The position numbers and the translations under genes are program-made. DNA of 11,213 nt from Euperipatoides rowelli (Eukaryota > Onychophora > Udeonychophora > Euonychophora > Peripatopsidae), in NCBI GenBank assembly GCA_003024985.2, contig PXIH01S0037363.1. The stretch is one strand, 5' to 3'. Below the pieces are notes generated by a model. That model made no database searches. It was not told the DNA's origin and saw nothing but the letters and a program-made list of their open reading frames with translations. Below, piece after piece: positions 1 through 8,482 of this stretch (position 1 is its first letter; every line of letters begins with the position of its first letter).

Positions 1-34
1 TTTTTTTTTTTTTTTTAATGTCACATAATTTATT
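1..34 (-). other. Polyadenylation signal and A-tract at the 3' end of the transposase-like copy
   Basis: On the minus strand the stop codon (32-30) overlaps an AATAAA hexamer (34-29). About 12 nt later an uninterrupted A-run begins (16-1), which reaches the window edge. This is the layout of a polyadenylated mRNA 3' end copied into the genome. The A-run could continue outside the window or be a chance A-tract, which are common here. Confidence 0.6.
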
Positions 35-1960
35 GCTCTTCTACTGATTTCGACCCAAAATATAATCCTGTTTTGGGGGATAATGGAGCCTTTCTAATAA
101 TACTTGCTTTTGTTTAATATCTTTACCACAATATTTATCATGAACAAATGTCAAATTTTGAACATTTGGNTGTAAGAAAATTAAGGTCTATAAATTCCCC
201 TGAGAAACTAGTTTTATATTTTATGATTTTACATCCTCTGGTTCAAGAAACTAGAATAATATTTAAATATGGCCTCAGTAATCAATTTTTAATTTTAAAT
301 TGGGAGCTATGATCTTTTCATTCATAAAAATGCCTTTTATGGATTGCTATAATTTCTACATTTCCAAAATTTGAGCTTTGGACACAGGATATAAAGTCAT
401 TGAAATCCACCACTTTACCCATTCTTTTTTTAAAGCCTTTTCCACCTGATGATGAAAATTATCAGTAGGTATATAAGTGTGTCCTGGCTTAAAATATTTA
501 ATCATTATCTGTTATAAGTTAACTTTCAGACTGTTAACAATGTATACAAAAAAAAAAAGAAAAAATTGCCCAATTTTTGTTTTGAGAAGCGCAGTTGCCC
601 AACCAGATTGTTATATTTTTTACATCTATGTGGCATATAAACAAATCTATAAAAAGTAGAAATAATATATTCTTTGTTTCTGCAGGACATACCTTCATGT
701 CAAATAACTGCTGTGGGTTTCTGTTATTTTAATGGATTTCCTATAGGAACAATTTTCATTGTTTGCAACAATTCGAGGAACAAATGTTACCTCTTTGAAC
801 ATTTCTGCCCACGGTAACATAATTTTTTTGAAGATCAGCTGAAACATACAGTACAACATCTCTTGGCTAAGCTTCTCTCGTCAGAGGAAATGCCGCCTTT
901 TTGATATTCTTATCTCACTGAGTCAACATTGTTTTGTGCTTTTTCCATTTTTCACAAAATGCACATTCTATATTAGAATTATTTTCTTCATTTTCATTAG
1001 GTTTGGATTCAGACTTATGTAGATTGCATCACTTGTATTCAAAACATTCTTATTGGCCCATTTTGTGAAATATATGTTCATCTGAAACACATGTTTTCAG
1101 TAGACATTAAAACATAAATGTGCATTTGCATACATTTCATTGAAATGTTGATGCTTCACTGTCACAGAAATATCACTCAGCAAATAAATTCTGGAGCATG
1201 TCTAGATGATGTAATTGTAGGGCAATGGTAGGATTGAACGAGTGTATATGTTTATGATGTCAGATCAGGTTTCCATTTACATGGATGACACCCTTTTCTA
1301 TTAGCCGGTGGAGCTATGGTATTTTCACCTATTTGTCTCTAAAGGTTTTTATAATGTGATCATTTGAAGAATCAAATCTCAGTGTTGAAAGAAGAAAGAT
1401 CTTGCAAACATTAGCATCCTCAGCAGTAACTTTTTAAGAAGTATTTAAACTTATTTGTTTGCCGAGTCTGTGCCTACAGTAGATCTTTTCTGGAAAGTGC
1501 TGTATACACCAAAAATAATAGGGTTTCTGAAAGCTCTGTCTAGTTCTCATATTTGTTGATTGATGTCGTTTTGTCTCTGTTCATCTATTTTCATTGAACA
1601 CTTCAATTTGCACTTTTCCAGATTGCAAAGTGATTTAATTTGTTGATTTTTTTTTCATGTCAAATATAACTCATTTTGTTTTTCTAGCAGCCGGCAAAAT
1701 ATCTTATTTTTTCCTTTTTTTTTTACATTTTCGAATTACACCCTTTTCCATGTACATTTAACCTAATTTTACATGTACAACATCATCTACCGTTTTCAAG
1801 ATATTATATAGTAGTTCTTTTAACAATAATTAACGAGGAAGTTTCTTTTTTATTATTTGATTCAGTTGCACATTTTTTAAAAAAAAATTGCNGTCACCCT
1901 TGTCTGATTCAGAATATGAAGATTCGGTCTTGTAAACAATATCGGAGTCCACACATTTTC
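30..1960 (-). pseudogene. Broken transposase-like protein gene, apparently a processed copy
   Basis: Conceptual minus-strand translation with frame changes gives a run of ordered motifs. An acidic Ser/Asp stretch (about 1955-1885) comes first, then a Cys-rich segment CNLEKCKLKC (1627-1598), DANVCKIFLLSTLRF (about 1420-1374), a HSFNPTIA-like piece (about 1250-1214), CAFCEKWKKH (about 965-936) and VSADLQK followed after a frame slip by IMLP (about 860-825). The last motifs are WLGNCASQNKNW (about 609-566), KYFKPGHTY..TDNFHHQVE (about 500-430), VVDFNDFISC (about 420-380) and KTSFSGEFIDLNFL (about 230-170). From memory, this motif order matches a widespread uncharacterised transposase-like family of animals with S-x-DLQK, W-x-DNC-x-x-QNKNW and GHT...D-x-FHH-x-VE. 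A DDE-type RNase H-like nuclease is an inference from the spaced acidic residues. The usual Asp of DNC is Gly here. No intron is evident. The 5' limit is uncertain. Stops and frameshifts throughout make it non-functional as given. One frameshift lies in an A7 run. Confidence 0.72.
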
Positions 1961-2193
1961 ATCTAATTTTCGTATGCTTAATGGCTGACGCACATATTTC
2001 TTCTTAAAATTGTTTATTGAGTAACACTAAAGCCACCATCTTCTTACTTCTCGACAAGTCTACGATTGTTCTGAAAATAAAAAAAAATTAATTTGTGTTT
2101 TAAAATTTTTTAAAAAGGGCCACCAGAAAGTGAGAATCGCCCCTGTTTATCACATATATCTAGAATAATTTTTTTTAATACATTAATAAAAAT
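1961..2193. other. A+T-rich spacer, no gene seen
   Basis: This stretch lies between the upstream end of the transposase-like pseudogene and the hAT-like element. It may hold the pseudogene's extreme N-terminus or 5' leader, since a weak open stretch runs to about 2030 on the minus strand. I see no other coding or structural signal. Confidence 0.5.
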
Positions 2194-2201
2194 TGAGATT
2201 A
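2194..2201 (+). repeat. Left 8-bp target duplication of the hAT-like element
   Basis: TGAGATTA here matches TGAGATCA at 10238-10245 in 7 of 8 positions, immediately outside the terminal repeats. The one mismatch keeps this below certainty. Confidence 0.6.
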
Positions 2202-2219
2202 GGGATGAAACGGATATTC
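2202..2219 (+). repeat. Left terminal inverted repeat of the hAT-like element
   Basis: It reads GGGATGAAACGGATATTC and is the reverse complement of 10220-10237 except for one base (G versus A at position 12). A partly palindromic block, CCGAATACCGGATACCGAAT and onward, follows at 2227-2251. Confidence 0.8.
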
Positions 2220-2490
2220 ATTTTGGCCGAATACCGGATACCGAATATTCGCCAGAATATCTATCCTATTTATTTTATTAGTGAAAAATAGATATGGATA
2301 ACCTTTAAAATCTATGTTCGATTTTAAGCAATGCCATAGGGGAGAGAAAAATCTTTTTTTTTTTTCATTTTGCTTAAAACTAGTATAAAACATCAAATTA
2401 AATCAATATTTTGTATGTATTTATTTTTAAATGAACAAAATTTGTTCGTAATATACAGTCATAAATAAATAAATCTTCTTAGTCTTTTTT

Positions 2491-2513
2491 TTTTTTAAAT
2501 CCTGGTATTAATC
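2491..2513 (+). repeat. Left copy of the LINE target-site duplication
   Basis: A 23-bp block, six T then AAATCCTGGTATTAATC, is identical to 9850-9872. The T-run on this side is longer (T12), so the true duplication may be 17 to 23 bp. Confidence 0.92.
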
Positions 2514-2662
2514 CCCAAATCTTTTATTTTCCAAAATAGAAAATACATAAAAGGAAAATTTTTCGTTCCTTTTTAAAAACATCAAGTATACTTGAGGAAA
2601 GCCTCTTCCTCAAGAAGACTATAAACTCAAAACTACAAAAAAAAAATACAAAAATAAAATAC
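2514..2662 (-). other. LINE 3' UTR with a perfect stem-loop
   Basis: This is the short 3' tail after the ORF2 stop. It contains a perfect 9-bp hairpin, CTTGAGGAA (2591-2599) / TTCCTCAAG (2606-2614) with a 6-nt loop, next to the palindrome AAGTATACTT (2584-2593, overlapping). AATAAA lies at 2528-2523 on the minus strand. In several LINE families a 3' stem-loop is what the reverse transcriptase recognises. That role is inferred here. Confidence 0.6.
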
Positions 2663-4286
2663 TTATGAATTAATAAAAGCCAACATCTGTTTACAATCAT
2701 TGTTATACCATTTTTTATGTACAACATTAAAACTCAAAAATTTAATATCAAACACAAACATTTTCTTGACCTCTTTAATCAAAATATCAATGGGATTACA
2801 ACTATTACTTTGAAAAATCTTCAAACATCTTAACCTCCACTGTATATAGAAAAAAACAATAAAAATAAATAAAAATCTTTGTAGTTATTAATACAACTTA
2901 AAACTTCCTCAATATTATTAGGGAAATTGACCTGAAAAAGTTTTAAGAATAACCTAAACGATTTAAAATAATCGCATTCAAAGAAAATATGATCAATTGA
3001 TTCAACGTATGTATAAAAAACACAAAACATATCAATTTTAAAATTCAGTTTGTTCACCAGAATCTCATTTGCTGAAACTTTTTTTAACAATATATTAAAA
3101 AAATTGGAAATACAGGTTTACAGTATTTAAAGCAATCTAATGTTAATGCCCTGTTAGAAAAATGCACATTATGGTTATCCCATTTATAATTTTTTGGCGA
3201 AAATACTACAGCGTAAGAAACTTTACCAAGATTAACCACATTTAAGGTATCACATACTGTAAATCCTGAAATGTAGCCAAATCCGGAAAAATACCCTGCA
3301 TCTTGGCAAGTATTAGTTTTAACTTATTGTACACAGTATGCAAAAACTGTAATAAATTAACCATTGGTGGAAGAGTATCCGTTGGTTTTACTTCTTGAAA
3401 AAAATCGGTTTAATCAAATAAAGTCCAAATGATTATCCTCTATTATACAAAGATACCAAATTAAGAATTTCCAACATATGCAAATTCAAACCCCCAACCA
3501 TAACCAGGCAAATAAGAAGTAATGGATTTTAAATTAGTATAATTTTCTTATTCCATAAGAAACGATTAAAAAATACAGAAACTTTTTTATAAAAATTCAT
3601 AGTAAAATGTTGACAGTAAAACAAAATCTTTGGGAAACAATTCATATTAGCTATCTGAACTCTTTGATATAATGACACATATTTATTGTCTATACCGGTA
3701 CTTTAAACTTTAATATTTAAAAAATCCATGAAATTATTTTGGATAATCATCCTACATTGAAACGGAATCACAAGCAATTAGCTGGGACGTTACCCAACCG
3801 AGGAAGTATATTAAAACTCAAGCGATCTAATATGACAGATTTCAAATGATTTATACACACACCAGATACACTACAAAAATTCTCAATAATTTCATAACTA
3901 TAGGAATATCATCATAATTCTGTACAAAAATTACAATATCATCAACGTACTGTAACTTAAGATATCGCAATAAAAGTTAAAATTTTTTAAAATGAAATCC
4001 AATTCTAAGACTCGATATCATTAATCAGCTCATTAATATACAATGCAAACAGTGGCATAGACAAGACTGAGCCCTGAGAAATTCCTCTATTTACAGGAAT
4101 ATCTGCTAAAATATCTTTATCAATCTTCAGATACAATGTGTTGTTAATGAGGTAATTTATAATACCTACAGACAAACTTGAAATCCCAAATTTTTTAACT
4201 AACTTAATAAGAAAAAGATGATTGACTCTGTTGAAAGCAGAGTCAATATCAAGAAATAATAATGCTCCACCGTTTCTTTAAATCTT

Positions 4287-4290
4287 TTAA
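4287..4290 (+). repeat. TTAA target duplication, left
   Basis: This TTAA abuts the left inverted repeat and has a partner at 6800-6803. One copy suffices to reconstitute the uninterrupted LINE sequence. Confidence 0.75.
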
Positions 4291-4305
4291 AGTGGTTTAT
4301 CAATG
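4291..4305 (+). repeat. Left terminal inverted repeat of the TTAA element
   Basis: AGTGGTTTATCAATG is an exact inverted match to 6785-6799. It is preceded by TTAA at 4287-4290. Confidence 0.88.
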
Positions 4306-4412
4306 TTTTTTTTTAATTGATTTATGTTTAGTTTTACCTAAAAATATTAAACTGAAACATATAAAAATTTGTAAGTTTCTACGTTGTTTCAAAAAAAAAA
4401 ACCTACTGCTGA

Positions 4413-4427
4413 TGTCAATTTGACGTA
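4413..4427 (+). repeat. Palindromic motif GTCAANTTGAC, copy 1
   Basis: TGTCAATTTGACGTA matches the reverse complement of 4920-4934 in 14 of 15 positions, and both contain the palindrome GTCAANTTGAC. It sits in the left arm of the TTAA element. A binding site for a DNA-binding protein such as a transposase is possible but unproven. Confidence 0.5.
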
Positions 4428-4919
4428 GCAAAATAATAAAATCTCGGCTGGAGGAAAATGCATATCTGAGATCCAGACGCTAGTCATACGAGAGGTTAAA
4501 AACTGGAAGATATAAATTAATATACAATCCGCATTTTTAGTCAAGTTAATTTTTTATTTACAGTCCTAACCTTACCACAACCCTAACTCTAACTACGTAT
4601 TAAACCCACAAGACTTTTGATAGCACTTCCGTAATGACGAAAATATATGTGCTGTTGTTAAAAATGTGGTAGAATCCGGATTGTTTGTCCAGTATTTAGA
4701 CACTTCTTTAGTCATGACTTCATTACATTATTGTTTAGAAAACTAGTCAACAAAATACGTTATAAGTTTATCATCATCAAATATATACAATGAGAAAAAC
4801 AATGACAATTAATTAGTTAATTGTTCTGGCCCAATCGATATGACCCATAATACATTATTTAAATGATTTACTATTATAAAAAAAACCCTTGTGCATACCA
4901 AAAGTCCGGAAGGCTTTTG

Positions 4920-4934
4920 TACGTCAACTTGACA
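4920..4934 (-). repeat. Palindromic motif GTCAANTTGAC, copy 2
   Basis: TACGTCAACTTGACA on the plus strand is the inverted partner of 4413-4427. A short stem, CAAAAG (4899-4904) / CTTTTG (4914-4919), lies directly beside it. Confidence 0.5.
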
Positions 4935-5155
4935 CAATGAGAACAAATTGTTAACTATTATTTCCAAAGTATTTAACAATAACCTACTTCTTAGAGATTA
5001 TATTTTTTAATGCAAATAAAAACTGTTAAAGGTTTATTTTCAGCCTGTGTGCGTTAGTTTCGATTTGCCTTTATAAAAACTACCGACTACAAATAAAAAT
5101 ATAAAAAAAAGCTTCGAACCACTGATCTACATTCTCATTGGTGTAGTCTGTGAAG

Positions 5156-5178
5156 TAGCGTCTAGCTATCAAACTTCA
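5156..5178 (+). repeat. Internal inverted repeat of the TTAA element, left copy
   Basis: This 23-bp block (core GCTATCAA) matches the reverse complement of 6548-6570 in 20 of 23 positions. All differences are transitions. The pair brackets the inner LINE fragment and supports both arms belonging to one element. Confidence 0.65.
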
Positions 5179-5296
5179 ATTTATTTTTCCATAAACAACA
5201 TTGGAATGATGAAAGGGATTACAAAAAAAGTCTAACAGTACATATAAAATATATGCCTATGAACATAATAGATATCTATAAATATACATAAAAAAA

Positions 5297-5385
5297 TTGT
5301 CTTCACTTCCACCCTCCAAATTAATATAAGGAAAGGAGACAATTAACAAGCCCGAAAAGGGCTGGCTTTATGGCATTGCCACCCA
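5297..5385 (-). repeat. 3' UTR tandem unit A of the inner LINE, with hairpin
   Basis: This unit runs from TTGTC...CACTTCC through AAGGAAAGGAGACAA to GGCATTGCCACCCA (5372-5385). It parallels unit B 208 bp away. It contains a hairpin AGCCC (5349-5353) / GGGCT (5359-5363) with loop GAAAA, absent from unit B. Confidence 0.6.
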
Positions 5386-5493
5386 ATTATATTTTGAAAA
5401 TTTAAGTTAAATAACAACAATGAAGGAAAAATAACTATAAAAATTCAATACCGTACTACATAAATATGAACCCATAAAGTTTATACCCAAATA

Positions 5494-5593
5494 TTGTCCA
5501 CACCTCCCTTTAAAGTACTTAATATTAAAAAAAGAAAATAAGGAAGGGAGACAACAAACCCCCAAAAAAATTATTTTAAGGCATTGCCACCCA
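5494..5593 (-). repeat. 3' UTR tandem unit B of the inner LINE
   Basis: This unit shares with unit A the TTGTC...CACCTCC start, the AAGGAAGGGAGACAA block and an identical 14-bp GGCATTGCCACCCA (5580-5593). It lacks the GGGCT hairpin. It ends in an A-rich stretch (about 5600-5830) that is part of the same 3' UTR. Confidence 0.6.
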
Positions 5594-5840
5594 GGTAAAT
5601 ACAAAAATTAAAATTATTTAATAACTATGAGGGAGAAAAAAAAAACAAAATGTAAAACAAAACAAAAAAAAAACAGTAAACAAGTTATAATGAAAAAGAA
5701 AAAAAAGCATAAAAAAACAAAATAAAACTATATAAAAAGAAAAGAGATATTAAAAAAAAAAACTAAATAAAACATGAAAAAATACAGAAAGACCTTAAAG
5801 GTATAATAATAAAAAAAGACAATACTTGGAACAAAAAAAT

Positions 5841-6330
5841 TTAAGGAACAGAGTAAGCACCCAACAAGAACTGTTTAAAATTTATTTTAAACAAGGCCAG
5901 AGTAGAGCTCTCTCTAATTTCCAAATCAATCGAATTCCAAATTACAGCTCCAGAGGAAACAATTCCTCTTTTAAACATTTCAGTAGGATTATGACAACGA
6001 TAAACATTAGAAGAACCTCTAGTATTATAACAATGAACATCAGAATTAAGTCTATAAAAGTTATTAAAAGAAGGACGTAGACCATGGCGCTGACGATAAA
6101 CAAACAAACTCGAAGTCTATGAATATCCATAACCCTGAGAAACTTCAGCCTAGAAAAAATAGGCTCAGTATGAGATAAATGATTAGAAAAAGTAATAACA
6201 CGAATGGCTCTTTTTGCAAACGAAAAATCAAATCAATATTAGCTCCTGTAGTTGAAAACCAGATGATATTACAATAATGAATATGGGACATAACCAGACA
6301 TAAACTTCACAGTAATATTCCTAAAAATAT
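5841..6330 (-). pseudogene. C-terminal end of a LINE ORF2 (region after the reverse transcriptase), frameshifted
   Basis: Minus-strand translation reads MSHIHYCNIIWFSTTGANID, RLQKRAIRVITFSNHLSHTE, PIFSRLKFLRVMDIHRLRV and, after one frame slip near 6110-6100, FVYRQRHGLRPSFNNFYRLN. It continues SDVHCYNTRGSSN, then FKRGIVSSGAVIWNSID and STLALFKINFKQFLL before the stop at 5841. The patterns H-x-YCN-x-x-W, LQKRAIR-x-I, H-x-YNTR, G-x-x-x-WN and FK-x-x-x-K-x-FLL are characteristic of the C-terminal region of ORF2 in CR1/Jockey-group LINEs. No catalytic reverse-transcriptase motif is left. Only one obvious frameshift occurs in about 490 bp, far fewer lesions per length than in the outer LINE, which fits a younger insertion. 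Without that slip the stretch would be open. Confidence 0.8.
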
Positions 6331-6547
6331 AATTTTGGAAAGTGTAATTACTTAAAAAATAAGCTAAACAATCTAAGCCAATTGATTTCTAAAATGAAAC
6401 GAATAATTTAATATACTTACTACAAGTTCTACAACCTGACAACATGTTGATCTTTTTACTACTGAGTGTTAGTGTGAATGGAATGATCACTTGGGAAATG
6501 ATTTGTTAGCCGACAAATGATTGGCTAATTTTTTAGGAAAATTGCTG

Positions 6548-6570
6548 TGAAGCTTGATAGCCAGACACTA
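6548..6570 (-). repeat. Internal inverted repeat of the TTAA element, right copy
   Basis: This is the inverted partner of 5156-5178, at 20 of 23 positions. Confidence 0.65.
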
Positions 6571-6784
6571 TTCTGGTCTGACAAACACTATTATTGGAAT
6601 CCACACGAGATTTTTCTCGCAAAATTATAGACGCGCCATCACTAGTGGGGTTGATATATTGATACATATTAGCATAAAAGTCGAATTTTGATGTATTTAT
6701 GGACCGAATATAGCAAATTGATTAATTAAACAAGCATTTTTATTCAAAAATACACATAGAGTAAATCAATGAAGTTGAAATTGG

Positions 6785-6799
6785 CATTGATAAACCACT
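6785..6799 (-). repeat. Right terminal inverted repeat of the TTAA element
   Basis: CATTGATAAACCACT on the plus strand is an exact inverted match to 4291-4305. It is followed by TTAA at 6800-6803. Confidence 0.88.
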
Positions 6800-6803
6800 T
6801 TAA
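6800..6803 (+). repeat. TTAA target duplication, right
   Basis: This TTAA abuts the right inverted repeat and is the partner of 4287-4290. Confidence 0.75.
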
Positions 6804-8482
6804 TCAAATGTAATGTAAGTAAAAATTGTGATGAACAATTATGAATCGACCTACCACTCAGGGCAAATTGTTTATCAGAAATAGTTTCATTGAGAAAAGG
6901 AAGCATTTTATTATATAGAATCCGAGAAAAATCTTGGCATCGGAATCCAACATAGATATAGGCCTAAAATATTTTATTTGCTTTACATAATTCTTCTCAA
7001 AACCATCATTTTTTGGCAATAATATAAAATATGCCTTTATAAAGAATAATTTGCTCATGAAAACTTTAATAATTTTATTAAAAAAATTTCTAAGAACTGG
7101 AAATAACAAATAATGAAACCTCTGATATATAATTATTGCCATTCCATCAGGACCAGCATCTGCATATTTATTTAAATGATCATGAGCAAATTTTATATTT
7201 ATTTTAATCACAAAGTTAAAATGCGAACTTATGGGAAATTGTCCATGTAACCCCTCAATATAATCACTCAATACTTTAATAGTATTTTGTGAAAAAAGAT
7301 TATAAAAATGAGTAAATATGTATCTAAGTTAGTCTATTCCAGTATACATAACATCATTATCCCTTATAACACCAATCAATGGTAATTTAGGTTTACTAAA
7401 AAGATTTAAACTAGCAATCTCACTCAAATTTTTATCTGACAAATTTACATATTTTCTTCTGATAGTATATTTAATAATTTTCTCTTTATGATGCATAAAC
7501 TCAGTAATATTGTTTTTCAAAAAGGAAATATACTTGATATTAGGTTCAATTTCATGAATCGCCTCATTCAGAGAATTTTGAAAGCTTTTCAAAAGTGCTT
7601 CTCTATAAAAAAAAATATCTAGAATTTAACGACAAAAATTCAACACAATCCTGCTTCGCCTCAATGCATACTCTGTTCACTATGTCGATGGAATAATTAA
7701 AATCAGGCAAAACATTATAAGACTTTTTGACTACTCGACAGTTAGTATTACTAACTGTAAAAACATTGAAAAACAAATACAAGATAGAGCCAAATGATCA
7801 GAAAGAGTATTGTACAATATTTTAAACTTAGAGTTAGCACATAAACAAGAACTAGCAAAAATGTAATTTGATTGTTAACAAAGAAGCGCTTCCAATTCTC
7901 ATAGGGACATTATTCATGTTGGCCAAAACAGCAATATTTTGCGAACTATATTTAATACAAAAATCATTAAAAGGTCTAAATAAACTTAAATCATGCAGAT
8001 TAAAATCTCCACAAAATAATATAAAGTTGTTTCTTGGTAATCTAATCTGTATAATAGAACTGAGAATTTTTTTATTTTTAGAAATTACATTGTCCCCATA
8101 ATAACTGGATAACAAACAATATTTTTTTTCAAACAAAAATGACACAATAATAATTTTCTCATTAACTTGTAATGTATTAATATCAGTAACCCCAATTTTT
8201 TTTTTAATTACACCACCCTTTGGCGGCCTTTGGAAAACTGGATTTTATAACAAAAAATTGATTTTCAAAAGATAAATTGGCATTTGCTTTACTACTAAGC
8301 TTAGTTTCTTACAGAGCAATAATGTACACATTATGACTTAATAAATAAAAAGGCTTACTTTTACCAGGAGTGCTCAAACCTTAAATATTTAAGGATATCA
8401 TTTTAAAATAACTCACCATTACAAAAGTAGAAATAGAAAAAAGAAAACTGTACAGTACCTACACTTGAAACCGCTTAAGTTA

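Larger units (their letters stand above)
5211..6345 (-). mobile_element. 5'-truncated second LINE (3' end only), different family from the outer LINE
   Basis: It contains the last part of a LINE ORF2 (about 6330-5841) followed by an A/T-rich 3' UTR down to about 5211. Only the C-terminal end of the protein is present, as expected from incomplete reverse transcription. The 5' junction lies somewhere between about 6330 and 6478. The 3' end is placed near 5211 because a 9-bp TGGAATGAT occurs at 5202-5210 and again at 6479-6487, which could be the target duplication. That repeat is weak evidence. The element lies wholly inside the arms of the TTAA element. Confidence 0.72.
4291..6799. mobile_element. 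TTAA-flanked DNA transposon inserted in the LINE reverse transcriptase
   Basis: The ends are 15-bp perfect terminal inverted repeats (AGTGGTTTATCAATG) directly bounded by TTAA on both sides. A second shared block, ATTGATTTA, lies 25-29 bp inside each tip (4316-4324 and reverse-complement 6762-6770). Excising one TTAA plus the element joins HLIK from the right half to the RFKE/GGALLFLDIDSAFNRV region of the left half of the RT, a frame slip aside. TTAA duplications are characteristic of the piggyBac and Kolobok superfamilies. The tips lack the CCC start common in piggyBac, so I leave the superfamily open. The left arm (4291 to about 5200) and right arm (about 6346-6799) contain no clear transposase, so it is non-autonomous or heavily degraded. 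The arms hold another inverted pair at 5156-5178 / 6548-6570. Confidence 0.82.
2663..8419 (-). pseudogene. LINE ORF2 (endonuclease plus reverse transcriptase), broken and interrupted
   Basis: ORF2 nicks the target DNA and copies the LINE RNA there. ATG at 8419 (MVSYFKMISLNI) or 8401 starts an APE-type endonuclease: ISLN-x-GLSTP, IIAL-x-ETKL, FCGDFNLH (about 8016-7993), RIGSAS, then SDH (7802-7794). A linker (7735-7330) with YNVLPDFNYSIDIVNR and REALLKSFQNSLNEAI follows. The reverse transcriptase has AGPDGM (about 7160), YFRPISMLDSDAKIF (about 6970), DKQFALSGRSIHNC (about 6870-6830), LDIDSAFNRV (about 4250-4225), RGISQGSVLS (about 4087-4058) and catalytic YVDD (3949-3938). The thumb and tail show FPKILFYCQHF...FLWNKK (about 3640-3550), a GGLNL piece, and a Cys...ESIDHIFFEC zf-RVT-like segment (about 3030-2974). 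An open 3' stretch ends at stop 2665-2663. Without the 4287-6803 insertion it spans about 3.08 kb, or 1,020 codons. Many frameshifts and stops, one in the A9 run at 7607-7615. Confidence 0.85.

Noticed and set aside
477-659. Plus-strand open stretch of 60 codons
   Set aside because: It lies antisense to the transposase-like pseudogene (WLGNC..QNKNW region), which explains the sequence better.
667-812. Plus-strand splice-acceptor-like TTTCTGCAG followed by an open stretch of about 43 codons
   Set aside because: The opposite strand carries the recognisable DLQK/IMLP motifs of the transposase-like family, so the plus-strand reading is a shadow.
2199-2396. Minus-strand open stretch in the left arm of the hAT-like element
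   Set aside because: It overlaps the terminal repeat and subterminal motifs, is dominated by low-complexity residues and resembles no protein family I know.
2524-2727. Minus-strand open stretch over the LINE 3' end
   Set aside because: A different frame carries the ORF2 C-terminus (KKWYNNDCKQMLAFINS then stop), and the rest is 3' UTR.
4564-4602. Telomere-like CCCTAA-type sequence (CCTAACC...CCCTAACTCTAAC)
   Set aside because: It is short and degenerate inside a transposon arm. There is no tandem array.
5600-5830. Long A-rich tract as a possible independent poly(A) insertion
   Set aside because: It is continuous with the 3' UTR of the inner LINE and is T-rich in the sense orientation, so it is not a poly(A) tail of that element.
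5826-6080. Plus-strand open stretch of 84 codons
   Set aside because: It is antisense to the LINE C-terminal segment with HCYNTR and WNSID motifs.
5942-6130. Second minus-strand open stretch overlapping the inner LINE tail
   Set aside because: Only its first part (MDIHRLRV) belongs to the LINE. After the frame slip the real frame is the neighbouring one.
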